This document shows positions 26,759 through 34,806 of a stretch of DNA of 64,000 bases, piece after piece. The notes under the pieces are model-generated. The model was not told where the DNA came from. It saw nothing but the letters and a program-made list of their open reading frames with translations, and ran no database searches. The DNA is taken from NCBI GenBank assembly GCA_964559175.1, contig CAZLGT010000013.1, forward strand, positions 21,274-85,273. The letters run 5' to 3'. This stretch comes from Mariniphaga sp964559175. GTDB taxonomy: Bacteria; Bacteroidota; Bacteroidia; Bacteroidales; Prolixibacteraceae. The stretch's first letter is position 1; every line of letters begins with the position of its first letter. The position numbers and the translations under genes are program-made.

Positions 26759-28312
26759 ATGAAAAGAACACTACTTATTTTATTGATGGGCATCATTCCG
26801 TTTGGCTTAATGGCCCAGTTAAATCAGAACTTTCCGGAAAACGTAACCCTGCGGGTTGAGAAAACCGGAATCAATACCCAGGCCAGCGACTTCGGGCCTG
26901 CGTTTGTTGAAAATGAACTATGGTTCTCAGCCTTTACGGCTGAAGAAATTTCAAGGCTGAATCAGGGGAAATCCAACGATGTTTTTTACAACCTTTTTGC
27001 ATCGCCGGTTGACGAAAAAGGAAACCTCAGGGGCGGAAAAAACATGAAACTGCAGGAAATCAGTGCAGGATATCATGCCGGACCGGTTTCGTGGTGCGAG
27101 GCCACAAACGAACTTTTTGTTACGCTGAGCAACTACGAAAACCCGGAAATTAAGAATGTAGTCTTTCAGAAAGCAAACATTCCGCTGAAAATCATCATTC
27201 TGAAAAAGTCGGGCAGCAACTGGGTACAGGCAGGGGAGCTGCCATTCAACAGTTCTTCCTATTCTGTAGGTCACCCTGCCATTTCGGTTACCGGCGATAC
27301 ATTGATTTTCGCTTCCAATATTCCGGGGAAAGGCCTGGGAGGAACCGACCTTTACATGACGGTAAGAAAAAACGGCAGTTGGGGCGAAATGGTCAACCTC
27401 GGCGATAAAATAAACACCCCGGGAGAAGACATGTTCCCATACCTGCACAAAGGAAAAATGCTTTTCTATGCCTCCAGCGCAAAATCCGGCGGGCAGGGAA
27501 AATTCGATATTTATTATTCCGGGTTAACCGCCGGAGGGTTTGACACTCCAGAGCCCCTCACAGCCTTAAACACTGCTGAAGACGATTTCGGACTGGTCAT
27601 CCATCCCGATGAGGAAGTGGGGTACTTTGTTTCGCGAAAAGCAGGTGGCGAAGGCGACGACGATATTTATAAGGTACTGTTTGAAGTGGAAGGGGAATAC
27701 GATTTGGAATTGCTGGTACGCGACACAAAATCACATGAGCCCCTGGCTAACGTCAGAGTTAATTTCAACGACAACCAAACCCAATACACCGACAACAACG
27801 GATTAATTAAAAGAGGGCTTGAAAAAGCAACCGACTATACTGCCACTTCAGCGCATGATGGTTATATGAATGAATCGATTACTTTCACAACCAGAAATAT
27901 ACCTTTTGGAACTCTTAAAGAGATTATTCAAATTGAAAAAGTGGAGGTAGGACAGAAATTTGTGATGGAAAATATCTACTACGATTTTGACAAATGGGAT
28001 ATCCTTCCTGAATCGGAAATTGAACTGGATAAGCTGGTGAAAGTAATGAAAGATAATCCTTCGTGGAAAGTAGAGCTGGGTTCACATACCGACAGCAGGG
28101 GAACTCATGCCTACAACGAAGTGCTCAGCCAGAAAAGGTCAGATTCTGCTGTTAATTATATTGTTTCAAAAGGAATTCCAAGAGACCGCATCACTGCCAA
28201 AGGATATGGAGAAACACAATTGGTAAATGAATGCGCAGATGGTGTTTCCTGTACAGAAGAACAACACCGGAAAAACAGAAGAACAGAGTTTACAATATTG
28301 GGAATGGATTGA
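26759..28312 (+). CDS. OmpA-family outer-membrane protein with WD40-like propeller
   Basis: A 517-residue envelope protein: signal peptide ('LLILLMGIIPFGLMAQ'), PD40/WD40-like repeats (about 30-300; 'FASNIPGKGLGGTDLYMT', 'FYASSAKSGGQGKFDIYYSG'), a carboxypeptidase-regulatory-like fold (about 310-385), and an OmpA C-terminal peptidoglycan-binding domain ('YYDFDKWDILPESEIELDKL', 'GSHTDSRG', 'RITAKGYGETQLVNEC'). The layout resembles PorE, which links the type IX secretion system to peptidoglycan, but the TPR part of PorE is missing. A strong terminator follows. The frame extends 17 codons upstream; ATG 26759 precedes the signal peptide. Confidence 0.88.
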   Translation: MKRTLLILLMGIIPFGLMAQLNQNFPENVTLRVEKTGINTQASDFGPAFVENELWFSAFTAEEISRLNQGKSNDVFYNLFASPVDEKGNLRGGKNMKLQEISAGYHAGPVSWCEATNELFVTLSNYENPEIKNVVFQKANIPLKIIILKKSGSNWVQAGELPFNSSSYSVGHPAISVTGDTLIFASNIPGKGLGGTDLYMTVRKNGSWGEMVNLGDKINTPGEDMFPYLHKGKMLFYASSAKSGGQGKFDIYYSGLTAGGFDTPEPLTALNTAEDDFGLVIHPDEEVGYFVSRKAGGEGDDDIYKVLFEVEGEYDLELLVRDTKSHEPLANVRVNFNDNQTQYTDNNGLIKRGLEKATDYTATSAHDGYMNESITFTTRNIPFGTLKEIIQIEKVEVGQKFVMENIYYDFDKWDILPESEIELDKLVKVMKDNPSWKVELGSHTDSRGTHAYNEVLSQKRSDSAVNYIVSKGIPRDRITAKGYGETQLVNECADGVSCTEEQHRKNRRTEFTILGMD

Positions 28313-28333
28313 ACACCTTAAAAAATCGAATGC

Positions 28334-28369
28334 AAAAAGTGGCGGCCTTTGGGGTCGCCACTTTTTTTT
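28334..28369 (+). terminator. Strong intrinsic terminator after the OmpA-family gene
   Basis: GTGGCG and CGCCAC form a perfect stem, with inner pairs CC/GG, flanked by five A and followed by eight T. It is nearly symmetrical and may also stop leftward transcription, although the acyl-CoA dehydrogenase gene ends just beyond it. Confidence 0.85.
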
Positions 28370-28390
28370 GATGCACAATAATTCTAATTT

Positions 28391-30100
28391 CTACAATTCA
28401 AACTTATAATTTCCGATGTCGCTTAATTCAGAAACCCGGATGTATTCTGCATTTGCTTTCACCTGAGATTTGGCAAATGTGATGTAATTTTTTGCCGAAC
28501 GCAGGAACGACTCTTCGCGGTTTGCATCGAGCAACAGCAAATAGCTCATAATAATGTGCCCGGCCATTTCAACCAAACGGCGGGCATGAAAATCGATGAA
28601 TTCGTTATCATCAGTGCCAACAACTTTTTTCACCGACTGCTCGTATTCGTCAGTTAAAATAATCAGCGACCGTTTCAGGTATTCCAGTTGCGGAGAAATC
28701 TTCTGAGCCTCGTAATACCGGATTCTGTTGAGAAACCCACCCGTTGTAACACCCCTGATGGCGGCCACAACCTGCAACTGGGTTGTTCCTTCATAAATGG
28801 AAGTGATTCGGGCATCGCGGTAAATGCGTTCCACCGGATAATCTTTCATAAAACCTGAACCTCCGTGAATCTGAACGGCATCGTAAGCCAACTGGTTGCT
28901 GTATTCACTTGACATTCCTTTCACAAGCGGAGTGAAGATATCGGCCAGCCGCTGGTAATGTTTCATTTCGTCGCGTTCTTCTTTTTCCAAAGTACGCTCT
29001 TCTGAAATATGTTGATACGTTTTGTACATATCCACAAACCGGGCGGTTTCATAAAGCAAAGTCCGGGAAGCATCCAGTTTGGCCTTCATTGTAGAAAGCA
29101 TTTCAAAGACTGCCGGAAAGCGAATGATGGATTTCCCAAACTGCATGCGCTCTTTGGCGTACTCCAGCGCTTCGCGGTAAGCGGCTTCGCTAATTCCAAC
29201 CGACTGGGCAGCAATTCCCAGACGTGCTCCGTTCATCAGCGCCATCACATATTTAATCAGACCAAGTTTTCTGGAACCAACCAATTCAGCCGGAGCATCT
29301 TTGAAAACCAGCTCACAGGTAGGCGAACCGATGATGCCCATTTTGTGCTCGATGCGCCGAACGGTTACACCTCCTTGCTGTTTGTCGTAAATAAACATGG
29401 AAAGCCCCCGGCCGTCTTTGGTACCCGGTTCCGAACGTGCCAACACCAGGGAAATATCACCGTCTCCGTTGGTAATAAAGCGTTTCACGCCGTTAAGCAG
29501 CCATACATTTTTCTTTTCGTCCCAGGTGGCTTTAAGCTGAACAGCCTGCAAATCGGAGCCGGCATCGGGTTCGGTTAAATCCATGGCCATTGTATCGCCT
29601 TTGCACACGCGCGGCAGGTATTTCTCCTTTTGCTCCTCCGAGGCGAATTCGTTAATGGTTTCGGCGCAATCCTGCAAGCCCCATATATTCACAAAACCGG
29701 CATCGGCACGCGAAACTATGTCGGCAGCCATAATGTACGGGACAATCGGAAAATTCAGTCCTTCGTATTTATATGGAAGCGACATGCCCATCAATCCGGC
29801 CTGGTTCAAGGCTTTCAGATTTTCGCTGGTTCCGGTGGCATAAACTACATGTCCATCCACCACCTGCGGGCCTTCAGCATCTATTCCTTCGGCATTGGGC
29901 GCAATAATGTCACCACAAACTTCGCCAACAATTTCGAGTACGCGTTCGTAGTTGTCCATTGCATCTTCGTGGTCGAGCGGTGCAAACTGAAATTCATCCT
30001 TAAACGAAAAATTCCGTTCTTTCATCCGAACGATTTCCTCCATTAACGGATGGTTCAAATGAAATTTCAATTCGCTGTTATCTGTATAAAAATTTGCCAT
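28391..30100 (-). CDS. Acyl-CoA dehydrogenase
   Basis: A 569-residue FAD flavoprotein that oxidises acyl-CoA to enoyl-CoA. It has the family motifs 'MAMDLTEPDAGSDLQAVQ', 'NGVKRFITNGDGDISLVLAR' and 'YAKERMQFGKSI', and the flavin/substrate segment 'YDAVQIHGGSGFMKDYPVER' followed by 'DARITSIYEGTTQLQ' (the catalytic Glu region). About 130 extra C-terminal residues (after 440) mark the longer subfamily found in Bacteroidota. It follows etfA by 10 bases, so dehydrogenase and its electron acceptor are co-transcribed. The chain-length preference is unknown. Confidence 0.94.
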   Translation of the reverse strand: MANFYTDNSELKFHLNHPLMEEIVRMKERNFSFKDEFQFAPLDHEDAMDNYERVLEIVGEVCGDIIAPNAEGIDAEGPQVVDGHVVYATGTSENLKALNQAGLMGMSLPYKYEGLNFPIVPYIMAADIVSRADAGFVNIWGLQDCAETINEFASEEQKEKYLPRVCKGDTMAMDLTEPDAGSDLQAVQLKATWDEKKNVWLLNGVKRFITNGDGDISLVLARSEPGTKDGRGLSMFIYDKQQGGVTVRRIEHKMGIIGSPTCELVFKDAPAELVGSRKLGLIKYVMALMNGARLGIAAQSVGISEAAYREALEYAKERMQFGKSIIRFPAVFEMLSTMKAKLDASRTLLYETARFVDMYKTYQHISEERTLEKEERDEMKHYQRLADIFTPLVKGMSSEYSNQLAYDAVQIHGGSGFMKDYPVERIYRDARITSIYEGTTQLQVVAAIRGVTTGGFLNRIRYYEAQKISPQLEYLKRSLIILTDEYEQSVKKVVGTDDNEFIDFHARRLVEMAGHIIMSYLLLLDANREESFLRSAKNYITFAKSQVKANAEYIRVSELSDIGNYKFEL

Positions 30101-30110
30101 TTTTTCTAAA

Positions 30111-31130
30111 TTATTTCGTGTTCTTTTTGTAATACTTAATCATTTTGGGAATGATATCGGCAATATCTCCGGTAATTACATAGTCGGCTATGGAATTTAT
30201 CGGAGCTTCAGGATCGGTATTGATGGCGATAATCTGGGCCGATTGTTCCATTCCTGCACGGTGCTGAATCTGCCCTGAAATTCCGCAGGCGATGTAAAGT
30301 TTAGGCCGAACCGTTAAGCCGGTCTGTCCAATCTGCCTTTCATGTTCCACATATCCGGCATCGATTGCCGCGCGCGATGCACCCACTTCGCCTCCCAAAA
30401 CTTCGGCCAGATCATACAACAATTTAAAATTTTCTTTTGAACCCACGCCATAACCACCTGCCACAATAATGGGCGAACCTTTAATGTTCAGTTTGCTTTT
30501 TTCTATGTGCCGCTCGATGATTTCCACTACAAAATCGGAATCACTGACATATTTCGACACATCGAGGTTAACCACTTTCCCCTTGTATTTTGGATCGAGA
30601 ATTTCTTTTTTCATTACCCCTTCGCGAACGGTTGCCATTTGCGGGCGGCAATCGGGGTTGATAATTGTGGCAATGATGTTTCCACCAAAAGCCGGACGAA
30701 TCTGGTACAACAGGTTTTCATATTTTTTATCCGCCTTTTTATCGAAATGATCTCCTATTTCAAGGCTGGTGCAGTCGGCAGTAAGCCCGCTGTGCAGTGC
30801 CGAAGAAACACGCGGACCGAGATCTCGACCGATGGAAGAAGCGCCCATCAAAGCAATTTGCGGTTGTTCTTCTTTAAATAAATTTACAACGATGGAAGTA
30901 TGCGGCAGTGTTTGATAAGGATACAATCTTTTATCATCGGCAAGATACAATGTATCAACACCGTAAGGGATGACCTGTTTGGCAACACCTTCGAGTTTGT
31001 GCCCAACGGCAATGGCTTCCAGATCGCATTTGAGCTGGTTTGCCAGCGCCCGGCCTTTGGTCAGCAGTTCCAGACTCACTTCAGCCACATGGCCGTCTTC
31101 AATTTCACAATAAACAAATACGTTATTCAT
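30111..31130 (-). CDS. etfA: Electron transfer flavoprotein, alpha subunit
   Basis: A 339-residue EtfA. The C-terminal FAD domain contains 'SPIIVAGGYGVGSKENFKLL', 'GGEVGASRAAIDAGYVEHER', 'QIGQTGLTVRPKLYIACGIS' and 'GQIQHRAGMEQSAQIIAINT'. It pairs with EtfB to take electrons from acyl-CoA dehydrogenase and pass them to the quinone pool or a bifurcating partner. The operon order is etfB, etfA, acyl-CoA dehydrogenase. No Etf:quinone oxidoreductase gene is nearby. Confidence 0.95.
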   Translation of the reverse strand: MNNVFVYCEIEDGHVAEVSLELLTKGRALANQLKCDLEAIAVGHKLEGVAKQVIPYGVDTLYLADDKRLYPYQTLPHTSIVVNLFKEEQPQIALMGASSIGRDLGPRVSSALHSGLTADCTSLEIGDHFDKKADKKYENLLYQIRPAFGGNIIATIINPDCRPQMATVREGVMKKEILDPKYKGKVVNLDVSKYVSDSDFVVEIIERHIEKSKLNIKGSPIIVAGGYGVGSKENFKLLYDLAEVLGGEVGASRAAIDAGYVEHERQIGQTGLTVRPKLYIACGISGQIQHRAGMEQSAQIIAINTDPEAPINSIADYVITGDIADIIPKMIKYYKKNTK

Positions 31131-31153
31131 GTTTAATCTTTTTCAAAATAAAA

Positions 31154-32029
31154 CTAACCGATGGTATGACTTTTAATCAAATCAATCATCATATTTTCAA
31201 TTTCCGCATCAGCACCCGAAATTACTTTCGAATCTTTCGCCTGAAGTACCACATTTTCAATGGATTTTACTTTGGTTGGCGAACCGGTAAGACCAAGTTG
31301 AGAAGCATCGTATTCGATGTCGTTTACGGTCCATTCCGGTATATTCAAATCCGGTCTGTCGTTATAAAGTGAAGTGTAATCTTCATTTTCTTTTTGCAAT
31401 TCGGTAACTGTTTTTGCGCGCTTGTATTTCATTAGTAACTTGGCGTTTCTTACCCGGCATTCGGGTGCTGTGCCGTTCACGGTCATTACCAGCGGCAGTT
31501 TGCATTTCACCGTTTCAACGCCTCTGTCGAGGCGACGTTTCAGCACAATGGTATCGTTTTTTAGTTCTATTACCTCTTCCACATAAGTAACCTGAAGCCA
31601 TCCCAGTTTTTCGGCAACCTGCGGACCAACCTGCGCGGTATCGCCGTCAATAGCCTGGCGGCCTGCAATAATGAGATCAATTTTTCCCATTTTTTTCAGG
31701 GCCTGGCCAAGGGCATAAGATGTAGCCAGTGTATCGGATCCGGCAAAAGCCCTATCGGTAAGCAAAACGCCGCCATCTGCTCCGCGGAACAATCCTTCGC
31801 GGATGATTTCGGCTGCGCGCCCCGGTCCCATGGTCAGTAATTTTACTGTTGTTCCCGGAAACTGATCTTTGATGCGCAAAGCCTGTTCCAGTGCATTTAA
31901 ATCTTCCGGATTAAAAATGGCAGGAAGAACAGCCCTGTTCACTGTCCCGTCAGCTTTCATTGCATCTTTGCCAACATTCCTCGTGTCAGGCACCTGTTTG
32001 GCCAAAACAATAATTTTGTAAGCTTTCAT
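31154..32029 (-). CDS. etfB: Electron transfer flavoprotein, beta subunit
   Basis: A 291-residue EtfB with the nucleotide-binding fold ('VLAKQVPDTRNVGKDAMKAD', 'FNPEDLNALEQALRIKD', 'TLATSYALGQALKKMGKIDL', 'AGRQAIDGDTAQVGPQVAEK'). It is the first gene of the etfB-etfA-acyl-CoA dehydrogenase operon. The binding loop 'GRQAIDGDTAQVG' is also found in electron-bifurcating ETFs, so bifurcation is possible but cannot be settled from sequence by eye. A perfect -7 box lies about 50 bases upstream. Confidence 0.94.
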   Translation of the reverse strand: MKAYKIIVLAKQVPDTRNVGKDAMKADGTVNRAVLPAIFNPEDLNALEQALRIKDQFPGTTVKLLTMGPGRAAEIIREGLFRGADGGVLLTDRAFAGSDTLATSYALGQALKKMGKIDLIIAGRQAIDGDTAQVGPQVAEKLGWLQVTYVEEVIELKNDTIVLKRRLDRGVETVKCKLPLVMTVNGTAPECRVRNAKLLMKYKRAKTVTELQKENEDYTSLYNDRPDLNIPEWTVNDIEYDASQLGLTGSPTKVKSIENVVLQAKDSKVISGADAEIENMMIDLIKSHTIG

Positions 32030-32078
32030 CTATAAACTGATTGATTTATTAAAGTTTCTCTTTATCGTATTTCACCTG

Positions 32079-32086
32079 CAAAAATA
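32079..32086 (-). promoter_or_regulatory. Promoter -7 box of the etfB operon
   Basis: TATTTTTG on the minus strand matches TANNTTTG. It ends 49 bases before the etfB ATG, so the leader would be about 43 bases. No clear -33 TTG is present. The 267 bases between this box and the zinc-ribbon gene show no convincing gene. Confidence 0.45.
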
Positions 32087-32353
32087 GGTGATTCCATAAC
32101 CTTTTTCCTAAAAAAGGCCTCAAATATAAAAATTGAGCACAAAGAAATCAAAACAGAAAAAAAGAAGGGAAGACAAAAAACCAGAGAAAAAAATATCGAA
32201 AAACAATGCAAATGAATGCCTTCCGGGAATAAAAATGCAACCAAACACCTGACCAGAGCAGGATTAAAACAATCAACCACATAATTCCAAAGTTATCAAA
32301 AAGGGATTCCTTCTGTGTTTCAATTTAGAATTGGTTTAATTAATAACTATTCT

Positions 32354-32566
32354 TTAATTGGTAAGAAAGTCGAGGACATTTTTACCTCCACCCGATTTTC
32401 CTGTACGGTAGAGTTCTGTAAACCCGCAACGAGTGCAGGAAACGGCGGCAAAACTTCGATTCTGGATATTGAAGTAGCGTGTAAATCCAGCGCCTGTTGT
32501 TCTGATTTTATCAGCTTCTGCTTTTTTGTTGCCGCACTTTGGGCAAATATAAGTTTGTTTCATCAT
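32354..32566 (-). CDS. Small zinc-ribbon protein
   Basis: A 70-residue protein that starts MMKQTYICPKCGN and has two Cys pairs, 'CPKCG' and 'CTRCG', about 36 residues apart, forming one zinc ribbon. Similar small proteins are annotated as nucleic-acid-binding or zinc-ribbon proteins of unknown role. An alternative start is the next codon (32563). It begins 3 bases after the stop of the Arc-like gene and is the last gene of the SPFH operon. Confidence 0.8.
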   Translation of the reverse strand: MMKQTYICPKCGNKKAEADKIRTTGAGFTRYFNIQNRSFAAVSCTRCGFTELYRTGKSGGGKNVLDFLTN

Positions 32567-32568
32567 TT

Positions 32569-32724
32569 CTATTTGGTTTTTAATCTTTTTGCATCTTTCA
32601 GTGCATTGTGGATTATCCATTCCAGTTGCCCGTTAATGCTCCTGAAATCGTCGGCAGCCCATTTTTCAACGGCTTTCATCATTTCCGGATCAATCCGCAA
32701 TACAAATGATTTTTTCTTTGTCAT
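32569..32724 (-). CDS. Arc-type ribbon-helix-helix DNA-binding protein, 51 residues
   Basis: A short gene reading MTKKKSFVLRIDPEMMKAVE, then 'KWAADDFRSINGQLEWIIHN' and a basic tail. This is the Arc/MetJ ribbon-helix-helix fold: one DNA-contacting strand ('SFVLRID') and two helices, with the Arc-like 'RSINGQLEWII'. Such dimers usually repress their own operon. It lies between the SPFH gene (48 bases upstream) and the zinc-ribbon gene (2 bases downstream), so it is the obvious candidate regulator of this operon. Confidence 0.85.
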   Translation of the reverse strand: MTKKKSFVLRIDPEMMKAVEKWAADDFRSINGQLEWIIHNALKDAKRLKTK

Positions 32725-32772
32725 CTAATTCAACCTCACTTTTTTTTATTATGCGATGACTGGACAAACAAG

Positions 32773-33621
32773 TTACTGATATAGCGACCCGGTATTTACT
32801 ATCGGCGAAACATCTTTGTCGCCACAAAGTACTACCATTAAATTGCTTACCATGGTCGCTTTTTTATCGTCATCAAATTCAATAATTTCTTTTTTGCTCA
32901 GTTCGTCGAGGGCCATTTCTACCATACTAACAGCGCCTTCTACAATTTTGAAACGGGCAGCCACAATGGCGGTTGCCTGCTGGCGTTTCAGCATAGCCTG
33001 GGCAATTTCCTGAGCGTAGGCAATATAGTTGATACGCGCTTCGATAACATGGATTCCGGCAATATCAAGGCGCTCTTTAATTTCGGCTTCAAGCTTGTCA
33101 TTGACTTCTTCGGTACTTTCTCTGAGGGTAAGTTCAGCTTCTTCGTCTTCAAAATTATCGTACGGATACATGCCGGCCAGTTTACGAAGGGCCGCCTCGC
33201 TCTGAACCACTACAAAATGTTCGTATTCATCAACCCCAAAGGCTGCTTTATAGGTGTTCTCCACTTTCCATACCAATACAACCCCAATCATAATCGGGTT
33301 TCCCAGTTTGTCGTTCACTTTGATGGGTTCGCTGTCGAAATTGCGGGCCCGCAGAGAAATCTTTTTCCGAATAAAAAACGGATTTACCCAGTAAAAACCG
33401 TTGGTTTTAATGGTTCCCTTATAGGCGCCAAAAAGCACCATCACACAGCTTTGGTTGGGATCGACCACTGTAAAACCAGGAGCAATCAAAAAAAACAATG
33501 CGGTTAAAACTACAGAAGGAACAACCATTCCGCGCATAAAACCAAAAACAATGAGTACTAAAAGAATCAATTCGATAAAAACGAACAGGTACCCTGACAA
33601 TCCTGTATAATCTTTTTCCAT
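32773..33621 (-). CDS. SPFH/Band 7 domain membrane protein
   Basis: A 282-residue protein with two N-terminal hydrophobic helices (about 10-50) and a stomatin/prohibitin/flotillin domain ('GFTVVDPNQSCVMVLFGAYK', 'NGFYWVNPFF', 'NDKLGNPIMIGVVLVWKVEN'), then a helical region ('AYAQEIAQAMLKRQQATAIV'). SPFH proteins form membrane-bound rings and organise membrane microdomains or proteases. It heads an operon with an Arc-type repressor and a zinc-ribbon protein. A perfect -7 box lies 40 bases upstream. Confidence 0.9.
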   Translation of the reverse strand: MEKDYTGLSGYLFVFIELILLVLIVFGFMRGMVVPSVVLTALFFLIAPGFTVVDPNQSCVMVLFGAYKGTIKTNGFYWVNPFFIRKKISLRARNFDSEPIKVNDKLGNPIMIGVVLVWKVENTYKAAFGVDEYEHFVVVQSEAALRKLAGMYPYDNFEDEEAELTLRESTEEVNDKLEAEIKERLDIAGIHVIEARINYIAYAQEIAQAMLKRQQATAIVAARFKIVEGAVSMVEMALDELSKKEIIEFDDDKKATMVSNLMVVLCGDKDVSPIVNTGSLYQ

Positions 33622-33661
33622 GGTATTAAATTTTAGTTAAAATGATATTAAAATGATACCA

Positions 33662-33669
33662 CAAATGTA
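33662..33669 (-). promoter_or_regulatory. Promoter -7 box of the SPFH operon
   Basis: TACATTTG on the minus strand is a perfect TANNTTTG match, ending 40 bases before the SPFH ATG. Direct repeats of ATGATA and ATTTTA-type sequence lie between the box and the gene and might include the Arc-type operator. Confidence 0.5.
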
Positions 33670-33710
33670 AAAAACTTTTTGGAAAATACATTCGTCTTCA
33701 ATATTTTTTT

Positions 33711-33741
33711 CCAAAAAAAAAGCGCCCTATCCGGACGCCTC
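33711..33741 (-). terminator. Intrinsic terminator after the small gene downstream of the ECF sigma factor
   Basis: On the minus strand GCGTCC and GGGCGC form a stem with one G-T pair around GGATA, followed by nine T. It separates the sigma-factor unit from the SPFH promoter. Confidence 0.75.
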
Positions 33742-33760
33742 TCTTTTGTTAGAAACTACG

Positions 33761-33985
33761 TTAATTTAAATTCATTTCCACGAAGCCCGCCGCCTTTGTT
33801 TCAATGGCATCATAAGCACGGGCAAAATCCATAATTCTTCGGATTGTCTGTGCAGAAGGAACCGTAACCGATACTGCACTTTTCATTTCTTTGAGTTCAT
33901 TGTCAGCAGAATCAACGTGAATTCCCGGATCCTGAACTGAGTTACAATTAAATTTTTTAATAATAAATAAGGTAGAATTTTTCAT
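33761..33985 (-). CDS. Small protein of unknown function downstream of an ECF sigma factor
   Basis: A 74-residue protein without membrane segments, starting MKNSTLFIIKKFNCN. Its C-terminal part ('SAVSVTVPSAQTIRRIMDFA' then 'RAYDAIETKAAGFVEMNLN') looks like a folded small domain. It is codirectional with and 68 bases after the sigma gene and is followed by a terminator, so it is probably the last gene of that unit. I do not recognise a family. A role with the sigma factor is only a guess from position. Codons upstream (33994) could extend it by three residues. Confidence 0.6.
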   Translation of the reverse strand: MKNSTLFIIKKFNCNSVQDPGIHVDSADNELKEMKSAVSVTVPSAQTIRRIMDFARAYDAIETKAAGFVEMNLN

Positions 33986-34053
33986 CATAGGCATTCTTAA
34001 AAAAACATTTCATTGAGAACGCTTATTTCTACCCTATATTGTGTTAATAAAGG

Positions 34054-34647
34054 TTAAATGCGGGTCAGTATCAGGTTTTTCTGTTTAATGAGTTTTCGCA
34101 AATTTATGAGCGCATAACGCATTCGTCCGAGTGCCGTATTGATACTAACATCGGTTTGTTCGGCAATTTCCTTAAAACTGAGCCCCATGTAGTGGCGCAT
34201 GTAAATCACTTGCTGCTGGTCTTCGGGTAACTCTTTTATCAACTCTTTTACCTCACTCAAAATTTGATCGGTAATAATTTGATCTTCGATGGTTGCTTCC
34301 GAAAACTTTTGAGAATTGAAGATGTCCACTTCCATGCTGTCGTTTGAAACGGTGCCCTGAAGTTTTTCCTTCCTGAAATGATCGATAATCAGATTATGGG
34401 AAATTCGCAAAACCCAGGAAATAAACTTTCCATTTTCCACGTATTTGCCTCTTTTCAGGGAACGGATAACTTTAATGAAAGTTTCCTGGAAGATGTCTTC
34501 TGCCAGTTCCTGATTTTTCACAATGAGCAGGATATATGAATAAACCCTGCTTTTATGGCGGTGAATTAAAATTTCAAGTGAATTTTGATCACCTTCGATA
34601 AAACGTTGAACGAGCTCATTGTCGTTCAGTGTATTTGTACTGAACAT
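34054..34647 (-). CDS. ECF-type RNA polymerase sigma factor (second)
   Basis: A 197-residue sigma factor with region 2 ('HKSRVYSYILLIVKNQELAE', 'DIFQETFIKVIRSL', 'FISWVLRISHNLIIDHFRK') and region 4 ('YMRHYMGLSFKEIAEQTDVS', 'INTALGRMRYALINLRK'). The 'LGRMRYAL' and 'GLSFKEIAEQ' pattern belongs to Bacteroidota sigma factors that lack an adjacent membrane anti-sigma. Only a 74-residue soluble protein follows. Its regulon is unknown. Confidence 0.92.
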   Translation of the reverse strand: MFSTNTLNDNELVQRFIEGDQNSLEILIHRHKSRVYSYILLIVKNQELAEDIFQETFIKVIRSLKRGKYVENGKFISWVLRISHNLIIDHFRKEKLQGTVSNDSMEVDIFNSQKFSEATIEDQIITDQILSEVKELIKELPEDQQQVIYMRHYMGLSFKEIAEQTDVSINTALGRMRYALINLRKLIKQKNLILTRI

Positions 34648-34705
34648 TACCTTCTATTTAATTGTAAACAAAAAGTAAATTTTATCGATAGGCGTCAATT
34701 TTAAG

Positions 34706-34733
34706 TTGAAGTAAAACTATTTATTTAATTTTG
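34706..34733 (+). promoter_or_regulatory. Promoter of uvrA
   Basis: TTG (34706-34708), a 17-base spacer and TAATTTTG (34726-34733) match the consensus exactly. The start point would be near 34740, giving a leader of about 67 bases. I see no LexA-like operator in it. Confidence 0.65.
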
Positions 34734-34806
34734 TACGGGTAAAAATGAAACATTTTCCTGAAATAAACAAGTTTTTTTAACAATTTTATACGAATCCCAA
34801 AAGGCC

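Noticed and set aside
32062..32280. 72-residue Phe/Leu-rich frame upstream of etfB on the minus strand
   Set aside because: It overlaps the etfB promoter region, has low-complexity hydrophobic composition from T-rich DNA, and shows no recognisable features.
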